A stretch of 5,702 bases of DNA, taken from contig JAHDCM010000084.1 in the NCBI GenBank assembly GCA_020629895.1, positions 4,830 through 10,531 on the forward strand. The letters are read 5' to 3'. Under the pieces are notes generated by a model that had not been told where the DNA came from, searched no databases, and saw only the letters and a list, made by a program, of their open reading frames with translations. Position numbers and translations under genes: made by a program. The stretch's first letter is position 1; every line of letters begins with the position of its first letter. The DNA comes from Bacteroidota bacterium. GTDB taxonomy: Bacteria; Bacteroidota; Bacteroidia; Chitinophagales; UBA2359. Below, one piece after another: positions 1 to 5,631 of the stretch.

Positions 1-144
1 GAGATTAAGGATTATACACCTTTGGTGAAAAAAATCCATAAATTGTGTGTGAAAGGAGAGTGGGCAAAGGCAAAGCGACTATTACCAACAGAAAAATTAT
101 ATCCGATCTCAGAGGAACTGAAGGGGATTATTGGGGGGAGTTAA
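1..144 (+). CDS. C-terminal fragment of an unidentified protein (5' end outside window)
   Basis: Frame 1 is open from the first base to a TAA at 142-144, giving 47 residues. The fragment is basic and lysine-rich, with KKIHKLC and KAKRLLP in its middle and a short IIGGS tail. It has no motif that I recognise. It ends 24 bases before the methyltransferase start on the same strand, so the two are probably one transcription unit. Many methyltransferases of this kind sit directly after a restriction endonuclease or a controller gene, so a restriction partner is possible, but nothing in the visible residues shows it. That this is a real coding end is supported only by the uninterrupted frame and the operon-like spacing. 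Confidence 0.6.
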   Translation, partial: EIKDYTPLVKKIHKLCVKGEWAKAKRLLPTEKLYPISEELKGIIGGS

Positions 145-168
145 TCATTATTTCAACGATCATCAACA

Positions 169-1047
169 ATGAAAAAAGGTACTAAAACCAGCGACTTTGG
201 AACAAGCGGACGCGTAAATCATAATTCCGAAAAATTTTATAACTCAAAACTATACGAAGAGGTAAAAATAAAAGCTGCTCCCTCCAAAGAAGAAAATGAA
301 TGCCCTAAAGCATTAATCAATACCATTGTTCATCAATCGGCAGAAGATATGGGTGTACTTCCTGACAATACTGTACATCTGATGATTACCTCGCCTCCCT
401 ACAATGTCTCAAAAGCCTATGACGATGACCTATCCTTAACGGAATACTTACAACTCCTAGAAAATGTGTTTACCGAAACCTATCGCGTATTGGTAAATGG
501 AGGACGGGCATGTATCAATATTGCCAATATTGGAAGAAAACCTTATATCCCTCTATCCGATTATGTTTCTCGAATGATGCTAAAAATTGGATTCAATATG
601 CGGGGAGAAATTATTTGGAATAAAGCCGCAGGGGCAGGCGTATCAACCGCTTGGGGAAGTTGGCAGTCTGCTTCTAATCCAACACTACGAGATGTTCATG
701 AATATATACTAGTATTTTCAAAAGGAGATTATGGACGCAAAAAAGGAGAGCGAGAAAATACCATTACCAAAGCGCAATTTATGGAGTGGACAAAGTCTAT
801 TTGGAATTTTAACACTGTCTCTGCTAAGAAAATAGGACATCCCGCTCCCTTTCCTGAAGAATTGCCTTATCGCCTCATTCAGCTACTATCTTTTAAAAAC
901 GACCTCATTCTGGATCCGTTTATGGGAAGTGGACAAACAGCTATTGCTGCCCTAAAATCAGCAAGAAATTATATTGGGTTCGATGTCAATCAAGACTATA
1001 TTCAACTCGCAAATCAGCGGTTAAAGGAGCTAAAACCAGCCTCCTGA
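169..1047 (+). CDS. Site-specific DNA methyltransferase, beta class (N4-cytosine or N6-adenine)
   Basis: It transfers a methyl group from S-adenosylmethionine to the exocyclic amino group of a base in a short DNA target. The 292 residues show the beta-class order. Catalytic motif IV is TSPPYNV at 74-80. The central GSWQSASNPTLRDVHEYIL stretch (163-181) leads to VFSK. Motif X-like HPAPFPEEL is at 224-232, the AdoMet-binding motif I DPFMGSGQT at 249-257, and the following acidic strand FDVNQDY at 271-277. SPPY, rather than DPPY, leans toward N4-cytosine, but the target base and recognition sequence cannot be read from the protein. About 45 N-terminal residues precede the conserved domain and look poorly conserved. 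There is no long C-terminal extension of the CcrM type. The ATG at 169 is the first in frame after the upstream stop and has no clear ribosome-binding site, as is common in Bacteroidota. The gene probably shares a transcript with the fragment before it. No restriction enzyme is visible, so it may be part of a restriction-modification pair or an orphan. Confidence 0.93.
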   Translation: MKKGTKTSDFGTSGRVNHNSEKFYNSKLYEEVKIKAAPSKEENECPKALINTIVHQSAEDMGVLPDNTVHLMITSPPYNVSKAYDDDLSLTEYLQLLENVFTETYRVLVNGGRACINIANIGRKPYIPLSDYVSRMMLKIGFNMRGEIIWNKAAGAGVSTAWGSWQSASNPTLRDVHEYILVFSKGDYGRKKGERENTITKAQFMEWTKSIWNFNTVSAKKIGHPAPFPEELPYRLIQLLSFKNDLILDPFMGSGQTAIAALKSARNYIGFDVNQDYIQLANQRLKELKPAS

Positions 1048-1050
1048 CTC

Positions 1051-1587
1051 CTATTTTTTCTTAAATACCTTCTCCGCCTTTCCCTTATCAATCCACAAAC
1101 CCCAAGTACGTGAATAAGCATGTACTTTCTTAGTTTCCTGGTCAGTCTTATCTACCACCACCTGATCTTGATTCACCCATTCGAACATACCCCCTTCCAA
1201 ATTTTGCACATTCGTGTAACCCATCTCCTGCAACTGCTCCCCAATACGCTCGCTTCGATACCCCACCGAACAATACACCACCACCGCTTGATCCTTATCA
1301 ATGCCTTCCACGCGCTTTTTCCCAAAATCATCATAGCCCACCCACTTCGCATTAGGAAGGTGGCTCACCTCAAATTCCTGCTTTTCCCGCGTATCCAATA
1401 ATACAACATCTGACGCCTTCCCAAGCTGTTTTTGCAAATCCTTCACCCCAATCAAAGGCACTGTTTTCTTATACATCATCTTCAACATCAAGCGATACGT
1501 CGAATTTTTAACCTGTGCCTTACATCCCATTGGAGCTATATTAACAATGAAAAACGCAAATAATAAAGTATAAAGTAATCGTTTCAT
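1051..1587 (-). CDS. Exported or lipid-anchored single-domain rhodanese-like protein
   Basis: This is a probable sulfurtransferase acting in the periplasm or at the membrane. From the ATG at 1587 it has 178 residues. MKRLL followed by a hydrophobic run to about residue 20 forms a signal peptide. GCKAQ at 21-25 allows either signal peptidase I cleavage after CKA or, less canonically, lipidation at Cys22. The rhodanese domain covers about 43-140: LLDTRE at 63-68 carries the conserved Asp and Arg, HLPNA is at 76-80, and the active loop CSVGYRS is at 106-112 with Cys106 as the presumed persulfide carrier. The loop has the six-residue length typical of sulfurtransferases rather than Cdc25-type phosphatases. 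EGGMFEW at 131-137 closes the domain, and a basic tail follows with YSRTWGLW at 158-165. The frame stays open upstream to a GTG at 1632, but that would put 15 polar residues before the signal peptide and start inside an inverted repeat, so I reject it. It converges on the methyltransferase with 3 bases between stops. The physiological sulfur donor is unknown. Confidence 0.88.
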   Translation of the reverse strand: MKRLLYTLLFAFFIVNIAPMGCKAQVKNSTYRLMLKMMYKKTVPLIGVKDLQKQLGKASDVVLLDTREKQEFEVSHLPNAKWVGYDDFGKKRVEGIDKDQAVVVYCSVGYRSERIGEQLQEMGYTNVQNLEGGMFEWVNQDQVVVDKTDQETKKVHAYSRTWGLWIDKGKAEKVFKKK

Positions 1588-1618
1588 GATCCTATGATTA
1601 ATGGTTTTTTTATTTTCT

Positions 1619-1820
1619 GGGCGCATCCCCACTTTTCGCTGGTGGTTTATGTGTCACCACATAAACCACCAGCGAAAAGTAGGGTCGGGCTATCCGCTTG
1701 TAGTTGTCTCGTAGCCACTAGTTCAGCTAACCGCCTAGCAGTGTCTTCCGCTGTCAGCCCTGCTAGTCGAAGCTTCACAAAGTGTCCACTTCGCCAAGCT
1801 ACCACTACTATCCCTTGCGC
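1619..1820 (-). repeat. Structured intergenic repeat-like element (complete copy)
   Basis: Read on the - strand, the block opens with GCGCAAGGGATAGTAGTGG (1820 down to 1802). It continues through about 100 bases rich in short inverted repeats, reaches AGCGGATAGCCCGACCCT (1698 to 1681), then a perfect 23-bp hairpin, and closes with GGGGATGCGCC (1630 to 1620). Internal stems include CTAGCAG/CTGCTAG at 1735-1741 and 1760-1766, and AGCTT/AAGCT at 1771-1775 and 1796-1800. GGATAG occurs near both ends of the main block in the same orientation. The opening block recurs at 5632-5650 with 14 of 19 bases identical. I recall GCGGATAGCCCGACCC as a common intergenic motif of Bacteroidota, but could not search. 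It could be a REP-like element mobilised in trans, a structured 3' UTR or a noncoding RNA. The boundaries are approximate, and the first bases overlap the kynU end. Confidence 0.65.
1631..1680. repeat. Perfect 23-bp inverted repeat with 4-base loop
   Basis: The left arm 1631-1653 begins ACTTTTCGCTGGTGG, and the right arm 1658-1680 is its exact reverse complement. The loop is TCAC at 1654-1657. Outside the arms, CCC (left) can pair with GGG (right) across a single bulged A, extending the stem by three pairs. Neither side is followed by a run of T on the strand that would be transcribed, so it is not a textbook intrinsic terminator. It lies downstream of kynU and upstream of the rhodanese gene, so it could still stabilise or end the kynU transcript. 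Confidence 0.97.
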
Positions 1821-3112
1821 GATGCAATCGCTTCCTGCAATAATCGCGCAAAATCAAACACCTCTTCAAAAGTATTATACAAAGGCACAGGAGCCACCCG
1901 AATCACATTAGGATTCCGCCAATCAGCCACGACACCATGCTTCGAAATATAATCAAAAATCGCCTTCCCATTCTTCTCCTGTGTCAAAATAGATAACTGA
2001 CAACCACGATCTTTCAAGCTTTTAGGCGTAATTACATGAAAGGCAGGTACTTCACATTGTTGGTTCAAATCATCCAATAAAAATTCCAAATAGCCCGTCA
2101 ATAAGTCGCCTTTTCTACGAAGTGCCTTCATGCCAGCTTCTGCAAAAACTTCTAGCGAGGCCTTATGGGCTGCCATTGGCAAAACAGGCGCATTGCTCAA
2201 CTGCCAGCCCGCTGCTCCCTGCTGCGGCACAAACTGACGAGGCATTTCAAAACGTGTTGCCTCATCATTACCCCACCAACCCGCCAAACGTGGAATTTCG
2301 GGATTATTACCATGTTTCTCATGTACAAATACACCACTCACACCACCAGGCCCCGAATTCAAATATTTATAACTACACCAAACAGCAAAATCTACTTCCC
2401 AGTCATGCAACTCCATCACTACGTTACCCACTGCATGGGCGCAATCATAACCTGCTAATGCACCTACCTCATGGGCCGCCTTTGTAATTGCTTGTAAATC
2501 AAAATACTGTCCCGTATAATAATTAACTGTCCCCAACATGACCAAAGTCAATTCATCGCCAATTTCAGTAATTGTTTCAAGAATATCTTCTGTACGCAAA
2601 CAATGTTCTCCTGCTCTTGGCGTAAGCTCTACGATGGCATCAGCGGGTGTAAAGCCATGTAATTGGGCATGACTATCAACAGCATACTTATCTGAAGGGA
2701 AGGCATCGGCCTCAATAATGATTTTACGACGCTTGGTAGTTGGTCGATAAAAGCTAGTCAACATTAGGTGCAGGTTAACCGTCAGTCCATTCATCACCAC
2801 CACCTCATCAGGCTTCGCTCCCACTAATTGAGCAGTAGCATCTTTAAGGAAATGATGATACTTAAACCACGGATACCGTCCTTCAAAATGTCCTTCCACC
2901 CCTAGTTTCTCCCAAGCCAATAACTCCTCTTCAATGTGGCTACGCACATTTTTAGGCTGTAAGCCTAGTGAGTTACCACAAAAATAAATACTTGGCTTGC
3001 CCGCATCTGTTAGTGGAATGTGAAAACGATCGCGAAATGATTTTAAGTGATCCACGCGATCCATTTCCTGTGCGAATTCCCGCGTATTTTGGTAATGTAT
3101 TGTTGTCTGCAA
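1808..3112 (-). CDS. kynU: Kynureninase (PLP-dependent L-kynurenine hydrolase)
   Basis: It cleaves L-kynurenine to anthranilate and alanine, or 3-hydroxykynurenine to 3-hydroxyanthranilate and alanine, in cytosolic tryptophan breakdown or quinolinate/NAD supply. The 434 residues match the usual length. FCGNSLGLQPK is at 44-54, and NGLTVNLHLM at 108-117 lies in the cofactor-phosphate region. FPSD is at 138-141, and DCAHAVGN at 223-230 has the Asp expected to contact the pyridine nitrogen. SYKYLNSGPGG at 247-257 carries Lys249, the expected Schiff-base lysine. GWWGND is at 278-283 and WQLSNAPV at 303-310. The start is TTG (CAA at 3110-3112 on the + strand). An in-frame TAA lies 18 bases beyond it with no ATG between. 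The next ATG (residue 17, at 3064) would remove the QNTREFAQEMD segment, which resembles the usual kynureninase N-terminus. The stop TAG and the final RKG codons lie within the repeat-like element. No other kynurenine-pathway gene is in the window. Confidence 0.96.
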   Translation of the reverse strand: MQTTIHYQNTREFAQEMDRVDHLKSFRDRFHIPLTDAGKPSIYFCGNSLGLQPKNVRSHIEEELLAWEKLGVEGHFEGRYPWFKYHHFLKDATAQLVGAKPDEVVVMNGLTVNLHLMLTSFYRPTTKRRKIIIEADAFPSDKYAVDSHAQLHGFTPADAIVELTPRAGEHCLRTEDILETITEIGDELTLVMLGTVNYYTGQYFDLQAITKAAHEVGALAGYDCAHAVGNVVMELHDWEVDFAVWCSYKYLNSGPGGVSGVFVHEKHGNNPEIPRLAGWWGNDEATRFEMPRQFVPQQGAAGWQLSNAPVLPMAAHKASLEVFAEAGMKALRRKGDLLTGYLEFLLDDLNQQCEVPAFHVITPKSLKDRGCQLSILTQEKNGKAIFDYISKHGVVADWRNPNVIRVAPVPLYNTFEEVFDFARLLQEAIASRKG

Positions 3113-3195
3113 TGTAAAATTGTTTGAATGTTAGTAACGGTTAAAAATTAAGTAGAACAACTTGTGATTTATGCTCTTTCCTCTTTACTTATATA

Positions 3196-3203
3196 CAAAA
3201 TTA
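3196..3203 (-). promoter_or_regulatory. Candidate -7 box TAATTTTG for kynU
   Basis: On the - strand this reads TAATTTTG, an exact match to the Bacteroidetes -7 consensus TAnnTTTG. It stands about 80 bases before the TTG start of kynU, inside the 143-base gap after the pseudouridine synthase stop. I see no good TTTG -33 partner at the usual spacing, so it is only a candidate. The region is very AT-rich, which raises the chance of a random match. Confidence 0.3.
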
Positions 3204-3255
3204 ATAAAATAATTTGCCGTCCCTTTATACGTCTGGACATAATTAATTAATGGTA

Positions 3256-4149
3256 TTATGCTTTATGTTCGCTGTGGTTCCTTGCCTCCCGTTTCATAAA
3301 CACACCAAACTTTCTTGGTGTTTCAATACTAATATCTAAATTTTGCTGTGTAATAGGGTGTCTGAATTTTAATCGAACAGCAGCCAAAAACAAGCCTTTC
3401 CCCTTTAAAATCATCCCCTCTTGTCCATAAAGCGAGTCACCCAAGATAGGGCAACCTGCCTGTGCTAAGTGAATCCGCAATTGATGGGTTCGACCTGTAT
3501 GTGGAGAAAGCTGTACAAGTGATAAAAACTGATTTTTGATAGAGGGCATCACTTCTAATACCTCATAATCAGTAAAAGCTGTCAAACCATCAATGGCTTG
3601 GGTAAAACGTCCCGAAGAACTAGGAAGTTTACCGATTACAACCGCATGGTAGTATTTTTGAACCTTTCTTTGTGCAAATAATTGCCCAAGCGTACTAAGC
3701 GCACTTACTGTCTTAGCAACTACTAATAATCCCTTAGTTGGAGCATCTAAGCGGTGGACAGGACGCACCCACTTTAGCGCATCAACTAGGGGAGAGGGGC
3801 TAAAGTTGTGAACCAACGCATTTTGAATAGTACGATATTGATTGCCACTTACCACAATCCCAGCAGGTTTGTAGATAATAGCGAGGTAATCATCTTGATA
3901 AAGAATTTCCAAATCAAGCGGATAAGCTTTAGGAGGGTGCTGCTCCAAATCAAGCAAGTCAATACACTGTCCTGCTTGTACCCAATGTCCCGTTCCCGCT
4001 ACTTGGCCATTTACCCTCATCTCGCCGCGCTTAATAGCCTTTTTCATTCCCTTTTTGGTCGGAATGCTTTGAAATACCTGATAGGCATAATCTTGTAAGC
4101 GGATCGCATGAATCCCTTTTGGAACAATATGTGTTTCGCGAATAATCAT
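3256..4149 (-). CDS. RluA-family RNA pseudouridine synthase
   Basis: It isomerises specific uridines to pseudouridine in rRNA or tRNA in the cytosol. The 297 residues have an N-terminal S4-like RNA-binding segment at about 15-65, including KRGEMRVNGQ at 40-49. The catalytic domain follows: LAIIYKPAG at 89-97, then RPVHRLDAPTKGLLVVAKT at 129-147 with catalytic Asp135, then HTGRTHQLRIHLAQAGCPI at 217-235, and FLAAVRLKFRHP near 254-265. After HRLD most relatives have a T-S-G pattern. Here it is DAPTKG, with Lys139 in place of Ser, so this is a divergent subfamily and the target uridine cannot be predicted. The ATG at 4149 gives a sensible N-terminus. It is transcribed away from the acyl-CoA dehydrogenase and lies 143 bases before kynU on the same strand, so readthrough into kynU is possible, although kynU has its own candidate promoter. 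Confidence 0.93.
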   Translation of the reverse strand: MIIRETHIVPKGIHAIRLQDYAYQVFQSIPTKKGMKKAIKRGEMRVNGQVAGTGHWVQAGQCIDLLDLEQHPPKAYPLDLEILYQDDYLAIIYKPAGIVVSGNQYRTIQNALVHNFSPSPLVDALKWVRPVHRLDAPTKGLLVVAKTVSALSTLGQLFAQRKVQKYYHAVVIGKLPSSSGRFTQAIDGLTAFTDYEVLEVMPSIKNQFLSLVQLSPHTGRTHQLRIHLAQAGCPILGDSLYGQEGMILKGKGLFLAAVRLKFRHPITQQNLDISIETPRKFGVFMKREARNHSEHKA

Positions 4150-4157
4150 TATCTTTG
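4150..4157 (+). promoter_or_regulatory. Candidate -7 box TATCTTTG for the acyl-CoA dehydrogenase
   Basis: TATCTTTG matches TAnnTTTG exactly and is followed by CAGTCC. It lies 78 bases before the dehydrogenase start, giving a predicted leader of about 70 bases. It touches the start codon of the divergent pseudouridine synthase. No convincing TTTG -33 element sits 19-21 bases upstream, which lowers confidence. Confidence 0.45.
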
Positions 4158-4228
4158 CAGTCCAAAATCAACAAATGACTGTTAGTTTTGTTAGTTTGAT
4201 ACAAAATATATAATCTCTAAAATAAGTC

Positions 4229-4236
4229 CAAAGATA
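4229..4236 (-). promoter_or_regulatory. Candidate -7 box TATCTTTG for the pseudouridine synthase
   Basis: On the - strand this reads TATCTTTG, the same eight bases as the box facing it at 4150-4157. It stands 79 bases before the pseudouridine synthase ATG and overlaps the first base of the dehydrogenase ATG. If both boxes are used, the two leaders overlap by roughly 60 bases as antisense RNAs. No -33 partner is evident. Confidence 0.4.
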
Positions 4237-5402
4237 TGCAAGTTGCTGATACTTTTAGTCTTGATCTAAACCCAACTGAAAATCAAATCATGATTCGCGA
4301 TATGGTACGCGACTTTGCAGAAAAGCATATTCGCCCTAATGTAATGAAATGGGATGAATCACAAGAGTTTCCAGTTGACCTATTTCACGAAATGGGTAAA
4401 CTAGGTTTGATGGGGGTACTCGTACCCGAAGAATATGGAGGGGCAGGTTTAGGGTATTTTGAGTATTATACCGTTATTACCGAAGTGGCTAAGGTGTGTA
4501 GTTCTATTGGTTTGTCGGTAGCGGCTCATAACTCACTTTGTACAGGACATATCTTACAATTTGGTGATGAGGAACAAAAGAAAAAATGGCTGCCCAAACT
4601 AGCTACTGGTGAATGGATTGGCGCGTGGGGACTGACAGAACCGAATACGGGTTCGGATGCTGGAAATATGAAAACCACTGCGGTAAAAGATGGAGACCAC
4701 TGGGTACTAAACGGTACGAAGTGTTGGATTACACATGGTAAATCCTCGAACATCATGGTGGTAATTGTACGGACTGGTGAAGTAGGAGATAGTCGTGGAA
4801 TGACCACTTTTGTAGTAGAAAAAGATAATCCAGGAGTGCGAGCAGGAAAAAAGGAGAATAAATTGGGAATGCGAGCTTCCGAAACCACAGAGGTAATCTT
4901 CGATAATTGTCGAGTACATGAAAGCTGTATGCTAGGAAACGAAGGAGAAGGGTTTATCCAAGCAATGAAAGTGTTAGATGGTGGGCGTATTTCAATTGCT
5001 GCTTTATCAGTGGGTATTGCAATGGGAGCTTATGACGCTGCTCGTAAATATGCTAAAGAACGTGAGCAATTTGGGCAGGCAATTGCCAAGTTTCAGGCCA
5101 TTAGTTTTAAACTAGCAGACATGGCCCTCAAAATTGAAGCGGCTGAATTGTTAACACTCCAAGCAGCAGATTTAAAAAATAAAGGGCAAAAAGTAACTAA
5201 GAAATCGGCAATGGCCAAGTACTATGCCTCTGAAATATGTGTGGAGGTTGCGACCGATGCGGTACAAATCTTTGGTGGTTATGGTTATACCAAAGATTTT
5301 CCAGTAGAGAAGTTTTACCGTGATTCTAAACTGTGTACAATTGGAGAAGGAACATCGGAAATTCAAAAACTAGTTATTGCTCGTGAAATTCTAAAGGAAT
5401 AA
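4236..5402 (+). CDS. Acyl-CoA dehydrogenase, short-chain/butyryl type
   Basis: This FAD enzyme introduces the alpha-beta double bond into an acyl-CoA and passes electrons to electron-transfer flavoprotein, in fatty-acid or branched-chain amino-acid oxidation in the cytosol. The 388 residues are the normal length for the family. The helical N-terminal domain includes MGVLVPEEYGGAGLG at 59-73. The middle beta domain carries the family signature GLTEPNTGSDAG at 132-143 and W-I-T-H at 164-167. The C-terminal domain has REQFGQAI at 276-283, QIFGGYGYTKDFPVEKFYRD at 344-363 and IGEGTSEIQK at 369-378. Glu371, in the GEGTSEIQ context, is placed as the catalytic base of short- and medium-chain enzymes, unlike isovaleryl-CoA dehydrogenase. 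The chain-length preference cannot be settled from sequence alone. The ATG at 4236 is the first in frame and lacks a clear ribosome-binding site. There is no partner beta-oxidation gene in the window. Confidence 0.95.
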   Translation: MQVADTFSLDLNPTENQIMIRDMVRDFAEKHIRPNVMKWDESQEFPVDLFHEMGKLGLMGVLVPEEYGGAGLGYFEYYTVITEVAKVCSSIGLSVAAHNSLCTGHILQFGDEEQKKKWLPKLATGEWIGAWGLTEPNTGSDAGNMKTTAVKDGDHWVLNGTKCWITHGKSSNIMVVIVRTGEVGDSRGMTTFVVEKDNPGVRAGKKENKLGMRASETTEVIFDNCRVHESCMLGNEGEGFIQAMKVLDGGRISIAALSVGIAMGAYDAARKYAKEREQFGQAIAKFQAISFKLADMALKIEAAELLTLQAADLKNKGQKVTKKSAMAKYYASEICVEVATDAVQIFGGYGYTKDFPVEKFYRDSKLCTIGEGTSEIQKLVIAREILKE

Positions 5403-5631
5403 AACACGATAGAGGATCAATTATTACTTCTTTTCGTCGCACATCGCACATTTAATCATCGCAAGATACTGCGTTATGCCTTTGCAAAAGCGATGCCTTT
5501 GAAAATATGTTATGTGTAATGTAGCAGAAAAGATAGATCAACCTAGCCGCTGTTATTTGTCGAGTAAACCACTAGCGATGACGCTGGCGGCATCCTAATT
5601 CAGTCAACCACTCATTCACTCATTGGTTACT
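5403..5631 (+). other. Noncoding stretch after the acyl-CoA dehydrogenase
   Basis: I see no credible gene here on either strand. It holds short repeats: CGCACAT twice in tandem at 5438-5451, ATGCCTTTG at 5476-5484 and again at 5493-5501 (17-base spacing), and CACTCATT twice in tandem at 5609-5624. AACCA/TGGTT (5606-5610, 5624-5628) can close a 13-base loop around the last repeat. CATCGC at 5457-5462 can pair with GCGATG at 5490-5495. No classical terminator with a T-run follows the stop at 5402. Confidence 0.6.
5569..5590. repeat. Imperfect 9-bp hairpin sharing a core with the 23-bp repeat
   Basis: CCACTAGCG (5569-5577), loop ATGA (5578-5581) and CGCTGGCGG (5582-5590) pair with one A-C mismatch and one wobble. 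The preceding bases make AAACCACTAGCG, close to AAACCACCAGCG in the right arm of the perfect hairpin at 1658-1680. The arm order is reversed here. The following GGCGGCATCC runs into unstructured sequence. Confidence 0.5.

Noticed and set aside
1025..1058. Possible terminator at the end of the methyltransferase gene (AGGAG/CTCCT stem, then a T-run)
   Set aside because: The stem has only five pairs, an 11-base loop, and lies eight bases from the T-run, so support is too weak.
1588..1632. Upstream GTG start for the rhodanese protein adding 15 residues
   Set aside because: It would place polar residues before a clear signal peptide and begin inside the 23-bp inverted repeat; the ATG at 1587 is a far better start.
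1594..1911. Open frame on the + strand across the structured element
   Set aside because: It crosses the inverted repeat and the kynU end antisense, shows no domain, and has low-complexity composition typical of a chance frame.
2122..2487. Two overlapping + strand frames inside kynU
   Set aside because: They are antisense to a strongly conserved enzyme and have His- and Pro-rich translations without any motif.
3238..3260. CATAAT/ATTATG inverted repeat at the end of the pseudouridine synthase gene
   Set aside because: It is six AT-rich pairs with an 11-base loop in a very AT-rich stretch; it is expected by chance and has no T-run context that makes it a terminator.
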